The translations under genes were made by a program, and so were the position numbers. The notes beneath the pieces are model-generated. The model did no database searches and had not been told where the DNA came from. It saw only the letters and a program-made list of their open reading frames with translations. A stretch of DNA of 64,000 nt from NCBI RefSeq assembly GCF_019931145.1, contig NZ_JAIOUV010000010.1:1-64000 (forward strand), read 5' to 3'. The stretch comes from Marinicella meishanensis. Its GTDB lineage: Bacteria; Pseudomonadota; Gammaproteobacteria; Xanthomonadales; Marinicellaceae. Position 1 is the stretch's first letter, and the number at the start of each line of letters is the position of its first letter. Shown in pieces: positions 7,708-16,009 of the stretch.

Positions 7708-8049
7708 ATGCAAGAACTGAAAAACCACCTTGAACAGAACCCCTACCAAGCCAAGTTGGCCGCGATCAAAGCCCGGCGCCTGGGTTGGCTGCAACGCATT
7801 TATTCTTTATTGGCCTGTGTGTGCTTGTTGAGTGGCGGCATCTTTTTGTTACCTGTGACCTTCAGCATCCTGAGCACCTTCATCATTCACGGCTCACTGC
7901 ACCCACACATGTTGATGGAGCAGCTGGGCATCTATGGCTTGGTCATCACGGTGTTGGCCCTGCCAGCCATGGGTTATTTGGTGTACCACTGTTTTTCCTG
8001 GTGCTTGAAACACTTTGTGCGGTTCCTCAGTGGCATCAGAGAATCCTGA
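7708..8049 (+). CDS. small two-TM membrane protein
   Basis: This 113-residue protein has a basic amphipathic N-terminus and two membrane segments (about residues 32-58 and 73-97) with a short basic tail. There is no strong ribosome binding site and no family I recognise. The 164 bases before it contain only short open frames. Confidence 0.5.
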   Translation: MQELKNHLEQNPYQAKLAAIKARRLGWLQRIYSLLACVCLLSGGIFLLPVTFSILSTFIIHGSLHPHMLMEQLGIYGLVITVLALPAMGYLVYHCFSWCLKHFVRFLSGIRES

Positions 8050-8119
8050 CCAAGATGCCAACATCAAAGCAAACCACACTTCTGGCAGGCCATAAGGCGG
8101 CATAAATCAGTTACAATGA

Positions 8120-8151
8120 TGGTACAGCGAGCCGACGGATGGCTTGTACCA
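8120..8151 (+). promoter_or_regulatory. hairpin spanning a start codon
   Basis: TGGTACA (8120-8126) and TGTACCA (8145-8151) are perfect arms, and AGCC/GGCT inside extend the stem after a three-base bulge. The proposed ATG at 8139 lies within the loop-proximal part of this structure, so the start may be misplaced or its use may depend on RNA folding. Confidence 0.45.
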
Positions 8152-8510
8152 CGGCGGCCAAGATGGCCACCCAAGACGAAGCAGGAGGTCTTCATACCCT
8201 GCCACTCAGGAACCGCAAAATCCCCCGTGCCAAACGTCAGCCATTGCGCTTCAACGGGGCCTTGTTTGTGGTGTTATTCACCATAATATTACTGCATGAC
8301 GTGATCCAAATCCTGGGCATCATGGCGGCGGATTATTGTGTGGGACACAAAAACTATTGGCTGGGCTTGAATGCGATCGGCTGGTCGATTTATGACACGC
8401 TGTTATTGGCCTATTTGTTGTGTGCTTTGTGGGCCTTGATCGATGTGGTGATGCAGGTCTGGTTCCAAGGATGGCACCAAAAAGTTACGCTGTTTTTGAG
8501 CTCGAGTTAA
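8139..8510 (+). CDS. two-TM membrane protein of unknown function
   Basis: A 123-residue protein with a basic N-terminal region of about 38 residues, two membrane segments (about residues 41-62 and 82-106) and a short tail. The start has no clear ribosome binding site and sits in a hairpin, so the true N-terminus may be shorter. No family recognised. Confidence 0.5.
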   Translation: MACTTAAKMATQDEAGGLHTLPLRNRKIPRAKRQPLRFNGALFVVLFTIILLHDVIQILGIMAADYCVGHKNYWLGLNAIGWSIYDTLLLAYLLCALWALIDVVMQVWFQGWHQKVTLFLSSS

Positions 8511-8654
8511 ATGGCCTGTGCTTTGGCCAGCGCCTGGGGCACCTTGAAGATGCGGGACATGTGTGACTTCATTGACAGCCACCAGGCTGCGGCTCGGGCA
8601 GCACACGTGCATGAATTGACCACCACCTACCCCTGGATCTTGTGTCACCGCTGA
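8511..8654 (+). CDS. possible 47-codon small gene
   Basis: An ATG directly follows the stop of the preceding gene and opens 47 codons with core-like codon use. The product is soluble, His- and Ala-rich ('DSHQAAARAAHVHE'), and matches nothing I know. It has no ribosome binding site of its own, so it could be read by reinitiation or be noise. Confidence 0.25.
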   Translation: MACALASAWGTLKMRDMCDFIDSHQAAARAAHVHELTTTYPWILCHR

Positions 8655-8743
8655 GCTGGGTATCAAACACAACTTCTGGCACTCAAAAAAGCAACCCCAT
8701 TCTGTTATTTTGATATTAATCAATACAGGAGGTATGAAAGCGT

Positions 8744-8929
8744 ATGTGGTTTTTTATCAAATCATTGTTTATGGTCAAGGACCGATCCATCGCGAAGGAA
8801 ATGGTTGCTGCGTATGGAACTGAGCGGGCGCAACCCCGGTTTAAAATGCACCGCTTGTTGCGGCGCAGGGCCCGGCGCAACCGTTTCAAAGCACACAACA
8901 GCACGCAATTGAAAACCAAAGTGAAATGA
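8744..8929 (+). CDS. small basic protein of unknown function
   Basis: A 61-residue very basic protein ('HRLLRRRARRNRFKAH') with a hydrophobic start. A perfect AGGAGG at 8727-8732 precedes it by 11 bases, which favours real translation. The next gene begins five bases after its stop. Function unknown. Confidence 0.5.
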   Translation: MWFFIKSLFMVKDRSIAKEMVAAYGTERAQPRFKMHRLLRRRARRNRFKAHNSTQLKTKVK

Positions 8930-8933
8930 AGGC

Positions 8934-9236
8934 ATGAACCCCAACCAACCAAACCAAGCCTTGTCCTGGCACCGCCGTGTGTTGCACGCCGTGTTTGCCG
9001 GCTTGGCCTTGTTGATGATGCCACTGGCTTTGCTTTACGGCGCCATCATGACCACCAACACCCTGACCCACCTCAGGCACAGCGAAGCCTGGTTTTACGC
9101 CTTGGTGTGGGTGGGGTGTGCGGTTTTGCTGGCTGTCTTGTTGTGGTTGTTGTGGCGGGTGTTCAACAAACACCGCCAGCTGGCTGCTGGGGGCCGGTAC
9201 AAAGCAAGCCAACTCAATTCAACAAAATCCCCTTGA
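8934..9236 (+). CDS. two-TM membrane protein of unknown function
   Basis: A 100-residue protein with membrane helices at about residues 17-40 and 54-78 and a basic tail. It is the last of the string of small membrane genes and converges with the uracil-DNA-glycosylase-like gene, overlapping it by 23 bases tail to tail. Confidence 0.55.
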   Translation: MNPNQPNQALSWHRRVLHAVFAGLALLMMPLALLYGAIMTTNTLTHLRHSEAWFYALVWVGCAVLLAVLLWLLWRVFNKHRQLAAGGRYKASQLNSTKSP

Positions 9237-9786
9237 CCCGCTGCTGCAGCAACGGCACCACCTCCGTTTGAAACCAAGGGTTGTTGCGTTGCCACATGCG
9301 GTTGCGGGGCGAAGGGTGTGGCAGCGGCCAATGGCCGGCTTCGCAGTCGGCCCAATGTTTCACCCGTTCGGTCAAAGTGCGAAAACCATCGGACAAGTAA
9401 TGGGTCTGGGCGTATAGACCCACCAACAAAGTCAGCTGAATGTCCGGCATCAACGGCAACAACTGCGGGTGCCATTTGGGCGCACATTCTTGGCGCGGCG
9501 GCAAATCACCTTGCTTGCCGCTGCCGGGGAAACAAAAGCCCATCGGCATCAAGGCGAATCGATCCGGATCATAGAATGTCGCCGAGTCCACCCCCAACCA
9601 CAAGCGCAATTGGTCGCCACTGGGGTCATTCCAAGGGATACCGGTCTCATGCACTTTGCGGCCCGGGGCTTGGCCGACAATCAAGATGCGACTGTGCGAA
9701 CTGGCCTGCACCACCGGACGCACCCCATGCGGCAAATGGGCGGCACACAGCTGACAGCGGCTGATCTCTTGCAACAGGGCTTTCAC
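9214..9786 (-). CDS. uracil-DNA glycosylase superfamily protein
   Basis: The 190-residue product has the superfamily motif 'LIVGQAPGRKVHETGIPWND' region near residue 36 and the second active-site motif 'LPHPSPRN' near residue 155. Family members excise uracil or act on other deaminated bases. An N-terminal Cys pair ('CQLCAAHLP') resembles the start of iron-sulfur UDG families, but the remaining cluster cysteines are not evident. It overlaps the upstream DUF3820 gene by four bases, so both are co-translated. Confidence 0.85.
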   Translation of the reverse strand: MKALLQEISRCQLCAAHLPHGVRPVVQASSHSRILIVGQAPGRKVHETGIPWNDPSGDQLRLWLGVDSATFYDPDRFALMPMGFCFPGSGKQGDLPPRQECAPKWHPQLLPLMPDIQLTLLVGLYAQTHYLSDGFRTLTERVKHWADCEAGHWPLPHPSPRNRMWQRNNPWFQTEVVPLLQQRVKGILLN

Positions 9787-10043
9787 TCGGTATCTCGGGT
9801 GTTGGCTGCTTGCAGGCGCTGACGCAATGCCGGTAACAAGCCATTGTGATCCAACTCAAAAACCAAAGCCAATTGCCGACCCAAGGCATTGTCGGGAAAG
9901 CCTTGGCGCTTGAACCAGGCCAGGTAGTGACCCGGTAAATCCATCAACAACCGCCTCTGGTATTTGCCGTATGGCATCTTTTGGGTCAAGGCTTTGAGAA
10001 AAGCCTGCTGCTGTGCCTGACTGAATTTCATGGACCCATCCAT
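9783..10043 (-). CDS. DUF3820 family protein
   Basis: An 86-residue protein with the conserved core 'MPYGKYQRRLLMDLPGHYL' and 'WFKRQGFP' followed by an Leu-rich helix. DUF3820 proteins are small cytoplasmic proteins annotated only as putative virulence or quorum-related factors, with no demonstrated activity I can cite. It lies between an EamA transporter and the glycosylase on one strand with very short gaps. Confidence 0.85.
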   Translation of the reverse strand: MDGSMKFSQAQQQAFLKALTQKMPYGKYQRRLLMDLPGHYLAWFKRQGFPDNALGRQLALVFELDHNGLLPALRQRLQAANTRDTE

Positions 10044-10047
10044 CGCC

Positions 10048-10947
10048 TCATGAAGTGATCTTGGCTTGGGTGGCGCGGCGCTTGTTCAGTTGCGCTTCGC
10101 GGTGGGCAATGTAGATGCCTGATGCAAACACGATGGCGGCACCGATGACGGTCCATTGATCGACCGACTGATCAAAAAACACCCAGGCCATGACGATGAT
10201 GAAAGGCAGGCGGGCGAAATCAAACGGCATGACGATGGACACGTCCGACCGTTGCAAAGCGGAGGTGAACATGAGGTGGGCAAAGCTGCCCAGAAAACCC
10301 ATGACCACCACCCCGAGCCAGATTTCCCAGGACGGCCACTGCCAGACATAAACCGCCACCGGTAAGGACAAGGGGGTCATCAACAACACCATGTACATGA
10401 CGATGACGTTGGTATCCTCGGTGCGTGACAGGCTTTTGATGATCAGCACCGAAGCGGCCATGAACACCGATGAGGCCACCACCACCAAGGAGGCAAACAA
10501 ATCGCCATCCAAACTGGGCCGCAAGATGATCAGGGTACCGACGAAGCCGACCAGCACCGCCACCCAGCGGCGGGCGTGGACCTGTTCACGCAACACCACC
10601 GCCGCGCCAATGGTGACGAACAAAGGCACGGTAAAACTCAAGGCCACGGCCTTGGCCAAAGGCAGCACGGTGATGCCCCAAAAATAACAATACATGGCGC
10701 TGATGCCCAACAAGGCGCGGATGATGAACAATTTGATGCGCCCGGTTTTGAACGAGCGGTAACCATTGCTGATCAACCACGGCAACATGAAGACCAGTCC
10801 AAATAAATTGCGGAAAAAGGCGATTTGGAAGGCGTGCAGTTCACTGGCCGACCAGCGGATCAACACATTCATAAAACTGAAGCCCAAGGCCGCCAACAAC
10901 ATCAGGGCGATGGCTTTGAACAATTGGCTGTTGGCTGCTGTGGTCAT
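10048..10947 (-). CDS. EamA/DMT family transporter
   Basis: A 299-residue integral membrane protein with ten predicted helices in two EamA repeats (about residues 11-140 and 155-285). It has the hallmark 'NVLIRW' and 'LPLAKAVALSFTVPLF' segments of the drug/metabolite transporter superfamily. Substrates in this family are small metabolites or amino acids; none can be assigned here. It is followed after four bases by the DUF3820 gene. Confidence 0.9.
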   Translation of the reverse strand: MTTAANSQLFKAIALMLLAALGFSFMNVLIRWSASELHAFQIAFFRNLFGLVFMLPWLISNGYRSFKTGRIKLFIIRALLGISAMYCYFWGITVLPLAKAVALSFTVPLFVTIGAAVVLREQVHARRWVAVLVGFVGTLIILRPSLDGDLFASLVVVASSVFMAASVLIIKSLSRTEDTNVIVMYMVLLMTPLSLPVAVYVWQWPSWEIWLGVVVMGFLGSFAHLMFTSALQRSDVSIVMPFDFARLPFIIVMAWVFFDQSVDQWTVIGAAIVFASGIYIAHREAQLNKRRATQAKITS

Positions 10948-11011
10948 GAATGGCTTAGGAGGCTCGACAAGGTCAACACAGTTTAATCGCTGGGATCGGC
11001 GCTGACCACCC

Positions 11012-11500
11012 TTATGCGGGTTTTTCTGGGCGGATCATGTAAACACAATTGGGCAGCGGGATGGGTTTGGGATAAGGCCGCTCCACAAAGCCCATGCGTC
11101 GGTACAAGCGCATGGCGGGCCGGTTGTCATTGAGCACAAACAAAGAGGCTTCGGCCAAGTTCAGTTGCTGGTGACCTTGCCGCAACAATTGCTCAATCAA
11201 CTGCTCGCCCAGGCGCTGTCCCCGGTGCTTGGGTGACACCGCCAATCGACCCAAATGACAGCGCTCCAGGCGGTTGTAAAACTGCCCAAAAGCCACCACC
11301 TCATGGCCCAATCGCAACACGTGGGAATGGCTTTTGTGGTATTTCGATTGTTGTTTAAACCGATTCAGTTCAGGCGGAAAAGTCAAATCGGGACCACCCC
11401 AGTACAACAAGTCTCGGGCCGAAGCAAACCACCCCAGCACCTGTTGCAAATCGGCATTGGTGGCCGCCACAAAAGTCAATGGTGCAGGATCTTTCGACAT
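11012..11500 (-). CDS. GNAT family N-acetyltransferase
   Basis: A 162-residue protein with the GNAT fold: strand 'CHLGRLAVSPKHRGQRLGEQLI' carrying the acetyl-CoA pyrophosphate loop (RGQRLG) and the C-terminal 'NDNRPAMRLYRRMGF' motif. The substrate is unknown. I chose ATG 11500; a TTG at 11506 overlaps the stop of the upstream small gene. It is likely co-transcribed with the genes at 11503 and 11750. Confidence 0.88.
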   Translation of the reverse strand: MSKDPAPLTFVAATNADLQQVLGWFASARDLLYWGGPDLTFPPELNRFKQQSKYHKSHSHVLRLGHEVVAFGQFYNRLERCHLGRLAVSPKHRGQRLGEQLIEQLLRQGHQQLNLAEASLFVLNDNRPAMRLYRRMGFVERPYPKPIPLPNCVYMIRPEKPA

Positions 11501-11502
11501 GC

Positions 11503-11757
11503 TCAACGTACCGTCAGCACATAATAAACCACCACCAAGCCAATGACACAGCCAAAACGCACCAAGGAATGGGTAAAGCGATGATCGCCAAACTTCTCGG
11601 CAAACAAAGCACCGACCGCCAAGCCCAATATCAGCACCACCATGCGACCTGCCCCCCGGACACCCGGCCCGTCACCGAGCAACTGCCACCAGGCGTATAG
11701 GTTGACCGCCGTGAGGATCAACACCGTGCCCCACAACAAGGCTGTGAACCTATCCAT
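11503..11757 (-). CDS. small two-TM membrane protein
   Basis: An 84-residue protein with two to three hydrophobic helices (about residues 5-25, 37-54, 64-81) and little soluble sequence. Its start overlaps the end of the upstream EamA gene by eight bases. Function unknown; context suggests it is part of the same membrane-transport transcript. Confidence 0.65.
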   Translation of the reverse strand: MDRFTALLWGTVLILTAVNLYAWWQLLGDGPGVRGAGRMVVLILGLAVGALFAEKFGDHRFTHSLVRFGCVIGLVVVYYVLTVR

Positions 11758-12655
11758 CAGACCGTCGACGCCGGCGGATGGTGGCCAGGTAAATCCCAGC
11801 CAACACCAACATCAAACCCACACCATCCATCCAGGAGGTTGGCCGGGCAAAAAACAGCACATCCCACACCATCGACATGGCCGGTTGCAACAACAACAGC
11901 AAGCCGACAATTGAGGTGGGTAAGGTCGGCATGGTTTGGGTGATCAACACCCAACCCACCACCTGACAGAATACCCCCAACAGCAGCACAGAGAGACCGG
12001 ATTGCCAATCGGGAATGACAAAGGTACCGGCTTCCCAGACCACCACGGCAGCCAGGATCAAAGCACACATCACCGAGAGCAAACCCAGGTTGGCCATCGG
12101 TGACAGGGCGCCTGGCATGGCTTGTACGTGCCGCAGTGACAGCATGAAACCGGTGTAAGCCAAGGAGGTGGCCAAGCCATAGAACACCCCCAGTCGGTAA
12201 TTGGCTGACAATTCACCCCATTGCAAGCCGACCAACAAAAACAAACCGGTGAAGGTCAGCACCAAACCGAGGAAAAACTTCCAGCCGATCTTTTCACTGA
12301 GGAACAGGTAACCAAACAGGGTCATGAAAAAGACCTGGACATTGCCCAAAACGGTGGCCAAACCAGGACCCACATATTGGATGGAGCGGTGCCAAAACCA
12401 CAAATCCGCCGCAAAAAACACCGCCCCCAGGAGCAGCCAGCGGGCTTGTGTGGCGTGGCGCCACAAGGGCTTTTTTTGCCACCAACACAACAACACCATC
12501 AACAAGCCGCCGATGGCCATGCGGTAAAAACCAATGGCTGAAGCGCCCATGTTGGCCAGTTTGACCCAGACACTGGAGGTGCTGATGATCAAGGCCGCCA
12601 CCAGCATGGTGACGATGGCCCATTTGTCGATGGCAGGGCTGTCGGCAGGATTCAT
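11750..12655 (-). CDS. EamA/DMT family transporter
   Basis: A 301-residue transporter with two EamA repeats and about ten helices. The start at 12655 gives the N-terminus 'MNPADSPAIDKWAIVTML'; a longer open frame upstream only runs through the yceH gene in another frame. Typical DMT features include 'FYRMAIGG' and 'GPGLATVLGNVQVFFMTLFG'. It is a different subfamily from the transporter at 10048. Substrate unknown. Confidence 0.9.
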   Translation of the reverse strand: MNPADSPAIDKWAIVTMLVAALIISTSSVWVKLANMGASAIGFYRMAIGGLLMVLLCWWQKKPLWRHATQARWLLLGAVFFAADLWFWHRSIQYVGPGLATVLGNVQVFFMTLFGYLFLSEKIGWKFFLGLVLTFTGLFLLVGLQWGELSANYRLGVFYGLATSLAYTGFMLSLRHVQAMPGALSPMANLGLLSVMCALILAAVVVWEAGTFVIPDWQSGLSVLLLGVFCQVVGWVLITQTMPTLPTSIVGLLLLLQPAMSMVWDVLFFARPTSWMDGVGLMLVLAGIYLATIRRRRRSDG

Positions 12656-12668
12656 GCGTGGCCGTGGA

Positions 12669-13319
12669 TCAATCGCCCAGCAGGGTTTGCATTTGGGCTT
12701 CCAACTGGGCCACCCGCGACTCCAACTCGTCCAGGCGAGAGGCTTGCGTGCTGGTGGCTTTGACGGTTTGTACCACGGAGCTGACATCGACTTCGCCGCA
12801 CAACAGGTGGGTGTAACGGTCTTCGCGACTGCCAGGGCCTTTGGGGATGCGGATGACCAATGGCCAATCCCGCTCTATCAATGAATCAACCACCGCTTTG
12901 ACCTCATTGATGTCAACGAAGTCTACCATGCGGCCGGTTTTGCTTTTCACGTCATTCAACGTCACCGGTTCGCGCACCATCAACACCGCCAGCACCGCTT
13001 GTTGTTGGCGATCGATGTCAAATTCGGTCATCACCCGATGGGTCACGTGGTTGGCCCGGCCGCCATAATCCACCCCCACCAAGTTGCGGCTTTCCAGTTG
13101 GCTGACGGTGTGACCCACCTCCCCTTCGGTCAGGTTCATCACCGGCACCCGATTGGTTTTTTGGTTACAAGCCAACAACAATGAATTCATGCTCAAGGGG
13201 TAGTTGTTGGGCGTGGTCAGCTGCTTTTCCATCAAACACGCGATCACGCGGGCTTCTTTGGCGGTGAAATAAGCGGCTTGGTCTGCCGCTTCGGCAGCGA
13301 CCTGATCTGCATCATTCAT
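12669..13319 (-). CDS. yceH: YceH family protein (DUF480)
   Basis: The 216-residue product matches YceH: 'LTAKEARVIACLMEKQLTTP'-type opening, 'NNYPLSMNSLLLACNQKTNR' and a second winged-helix unit. The C-terminus ends in a coiled coil ('LDELESRVAQLEAQMQTLL'). YceH is a conserved gammaproteobacterial protein with two winged-helix domains and unclear role. Thirteen bases separate it from the transporter downstream. Confidence 0.92.
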   Translation of the reverse strand: MNDADQVAAEAADQAAYFTAKEARVIACLMEKQLTTPNNYPLSMNSLLLACNQKTNRVPVMNLTEGEVGHTVSQLESRNLVGVDYGGRANHVTHRVMTEFDIDRQQQAVLAVLMVREPVTLNDVKSKTGRMVDFVDINEVKAVVDSLIERDWPLVIRIPKGPGSREDRYTHLLCGEVDVSSVVQTVKATSTQASRLDELESRVAQLEAQMQTLLGD

Positions 13320-13329
13320 GGGTTTTCCT

Positions 13330-15636
13330 TCATTCTTTTCTGAGATCTCGGATCAAACGAAAGCCAATGTGGGTCCAGGCTTCATCAAAATCGACCGACT
13401 TGACTGCACCGTCATCATCGGGACCGGACATCCAGGATCGGCCAATCACCGGGTTGCTGTCACAGGGGTCATCGGGATTAAAAATGGCTTTGAACTTGCC
13501 CAGGGCTTCACAGCCTGACAGCCATTCACTGACGTTGCCGCCCATGCCATACAAGCCCAGTCCGTCTTTTCCAAAACGCGTGGTGCTGGCCACATACATG
13601 ACGCCATCATCACAACTCTGCAACGGTGCTTCGATGGCTTTGTCTTGCCATTTGGCTTGCAATTCCTGTCCCGCCAAATTGGCCGCGCCGCAGCCTGATC
13701 CGGCTTGCGACAATTTCATCAAGTGGCGCCATTCCCGGGCCGTCGGCAATCGATAGGTGTGTCCGGTTTGTTCACTGAGCCACAAGGCATATTGGTTGGC
13801 ATCGGGCCAACTGACACAAACCACCGGCATGTCATCGCTCACCTTGAAGCCTGGTTTGGTGTAATTGCGCTGCGAGAAAATCATGTTCGATTTGATTTGG
13901 CTTTTGCACCGTTTCAGCGGGTGGTTGGTGGCCCTGACAAAGCGGTCATATTCGGCAAAAGTCACCTCACTGCGGGTCACGGCCAGGCCATAATTCAACA
14001 AGCCCTGGCGATTTTTATATTGAGGCGTGATGACCACGGTTTTGATGCCGCGTTGGTCGGTCAACACCTGGCCTGGTCGCAACATGGTTTTCACCGAATC
14101 GGTCAACTCATCAACCAACTCTTGGCCTGGCACCACCTGATCAACCAAAGCAATCAATTGATTGACTTTGACGTGATTCAACTGCCCTTTGGCGGTGTTG
14201 AATTTTTCCACGATGCTGCCCAACATCAAGGACCGTTCCAATTCTGTGTTCAACTCCAACTGGTGCAGCAACCTTTCATCGACCATAATGATGCGGTGAC
14301 GCACTTCAGAGACTGAATCGGCAAAGGTTTTGGCCTGTTGCAGATCACCTTTTTGCACCGCTTGATAGAGCAACTCGTAGTAACCCGCCATGACATCAGA
14401 CAACAAACCCAGGCCTTCGGCATGTTGTGGTATGTTGGTCAACAACTGCAGGATTTGATCCAAGGCGTTGTTGTCTTTGGGGGTGGTCAGTTGTTTCCGT
14501 TGGATGTTGCGTTTGGCTTGTTGCAACAGCTGTTCTTCCTGGGCTTCGCTGAGCAAGTTGACCACCGGCGCAGGGGCTTGCTTGACCACATCATCGGCCA
14601 CATCTGTGACGGCGGAATCCAAAATTCCTGGCGGTGGATCTGCTGGCATTTGGCTGATCAAATCAGTCGGCTGGGGCACCACCGGTGAACCATTGGCTGT
14701 TTGCGCCACAGGATCAGGTTGCGCCGGTGTGGGCTGTTCGCGGGTGATTTGCCACACCAGCCCAAGGCTGATACCGGCCAACACCAATGTGGCCAAAATA
14801 CCCATGCGGCTTAAAGTGAAAAACCTTTGTTTGACGTTGCTGACCTGCAACACCGCGGCTTTCAACTCCTGCATGTTTTGGTAACGCTGATTGGGTGATT
14901 TGGCCAAACAGCGCTTGATGACAGGTTGCCAATGTGCCAATTCGGGCGGCAGGTCCGGTACCGGGTTGGACACATGAGCCATCATCAATGACAAATCATT
15001 GTCCTCTTCGAACACCGGCTCACCGGTCAGCACTTCATAGAGGATGGCACCCAAGCCATAGATGTCTGAGCGGGCATCCACATGTTTTGACTGGGCTTGT
15101 TCCGGGCTCATGTAATAGACACTGCCGATGATGCGGCTGTCTTTGGTGAAACGACGCCGCCCAGTGCTCAATGCGATGCCAAAGTCAGCAATTTGCACGT
15201 TGCCAAATTGATCGAACAAAATGTTTTCAGGCTTGATGTCGCGATGCACCACGCCTTGGGTGTGGGCATAGGACAAGCCATCACAAATGCCGGCGATCAT
15301 CTGCTTCAATTCTTCATCGTCGTGGTACGCAAATGTGGTCAAATCGCCATGCTGCAAGTACGGCATGGAATAAAACAAAATCTCGTCATCGACATGGCCC
15401 ACTTCATAGATGTTGACGATGTTGGGGTGGTACAACTTGGCAATGATTTCGGCTTCTTGGGTGAAGCGGCGGACGACATTTTCCTCATCGGTGATGATCG
15501 GGCGCATGACTTTCAAGGCCACCTCCCGTTTCAGTGACTCTTGATGGGCCAAATAGACCACACTCATGCCACCTTCACCAATCTTGCGGATGATGCGGTA
15601 ATCAGGAATCGATATTTTGTGATCAATTTTTGTCAT
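13330..15636 (-). CDS. Ser/Thr protein kinase fused to SUMF1/FGE-like domain
   Basis: The 768-residue protein has an N-terminal Hanks-type kinase domain (about residues 13-265) with 'GEGGMSVVYLA', Lys42, the catalytic 'HRDIKPENILF' and 'DFGIA'. A membrane helix lies near residues 284-304, followed by a Pro/Gln-rich linker and a long helical region, then a formylglycine-generating-enzyme/SUMF1-like domain at about 545-766 ('YDRFVRATNHP', 'PVVCVSWPDANQYALWLSEQ', 'GMGGNVSEWLSGC', 'IGFRLIRD'). The layout places the kinase inside and the C-terminal domain in the periplasm, so it is probably a receptor kinase. Kinase-SUMF1 fusions are known in Gammaproteobacteria; the SUMF1 part is usually assumed to bind ligand or protein rather than modify a sulfatase. 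No cognate phosphatase is adjacent. Confidence 0.92.
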   Translation of the reverse strand: MTKIDHKISIPDYRIIRKIGEGGMSVVYLAHQESLKREVALKVMRPIITDEENVVRRFTQEAEIIAKLYHPNIVNIYEVGHVDDEILFYSMPYLQHGDLTTFAYHDDEELKQMIAGICDGLSYAHTQGVVHRDIKPENILFDQFGNVQIADFGIALSTGRRRFTKDSRIIGSVYYMSPEQAQSKHVDARSDIYGLGAILYEVLTGEPVFEEDNDLSLMMAHVSNPVPDLPPELAHWQPVIKRCLAKSPNQRYQNMQELKAAVLQVSNVKQRFFTLSRMGILATLVLAGISLGLVWQITREQPTPAQPDPVAQTANGSPVVPQPTDLISQMPADPPPGILDSAVTDVADDVVKQAPAPVVNLLSEAQEEQLLQQAKRNIQRKQLTTPKDNNALDQILQLLTNIPQHAEGLGLLSDVMAGYYELLYQAVQKGDLQQAKTFADSVSEVRHRIIMVDERLLHQLELNTELERSLMLGSIVEKFNTAKGQLNHVKVNQLIALVDQVVPGQELVDELTDSVKTMLRPGQVLTDQRGIKTVVITPQYKNRQGLLNYGLAVTRSEVTFAEYDRFVRATNHPLKRCKSQIKSNMIFSQRNYTKPGFKVSDDMPVVCVSWPDANQYALWLSEQTGHTYRLPTAREWRHLMKLSQAGSGCGAANLAGQELQAKWQDKAIEAPLQSCDDGVMYVASTTRFGKDGLGLYGMGGNVSEWLSGCEALGKFKAIFNPDDPCDSNPVIGRSWMSGPDDDGAVKSVDFDEAWTHIGFRLIRDLRKE

Positions 15637-15774
15637 CTGTTGGACATTTTAACTGAAGGCACCCCAAATTGATCGGCCAATCTCGGTGAAAAAGTCATTT
15701 TTCAAAAAAAATTCACATCCCATCACAGCGCAACACCGATAATGGCAGAATCTACGAATTTGAGTTGACATTAA

Positions 15775-15981
15775 ATGGGCAGCACCGAGCCATCCAACAC
15801 ACCGATCATCAGCATCCAGTGCAGCTCCTGTCACAAGAGCACCATTTACCTGAAAGTCAAAAATCACCAAAACAACCACGCGCCCTTCAAAAACAATGAA
15901 TTCACCTGCACCGAATGCACACAGCAACTGAAGGCAGCAGGCAACGACCGCAAGCGACCGGGCCAATTATCCATGGCCTGA
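15775..15981 (+). CDS. possible small zinc-ribbon protein
   Basis: A 68-residue open frame with 'CSSCHKSTIYLKV' and 'CTECTQQL', the spacing of a four-Cys zinc ribbon. There is no ribosome binding site, and it lies between the divergent kinase and mnmC genes. The cysteine pattern makes it more credible than chance. Confidence 0.4.
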   Translation: MGSTEPSNTPIISIQCSSCHKSTIYLKVKNHQNNHAPFKNNEFTCTECTQQLKAAGNDRKRPGQLSMA

Positions 15982-16009
15982 AGGCCAATCCCGACTTTAT
16001 AATGGCGGC

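Noticed and set aside
11750..12787. Longer N-terminus for the EamA transporter
   Set aside because: The extra 44 residues lie in the antisense-frame shadow of yceH and contain no membrane-protein features.
15649..15966. 105-codon minus-strand frame upstream of the kinase
   Set aside because: No ribosome binding site or motif; the plus-strand frame opposite has a four-Cys zinc-ribbon pattern and is more credible.
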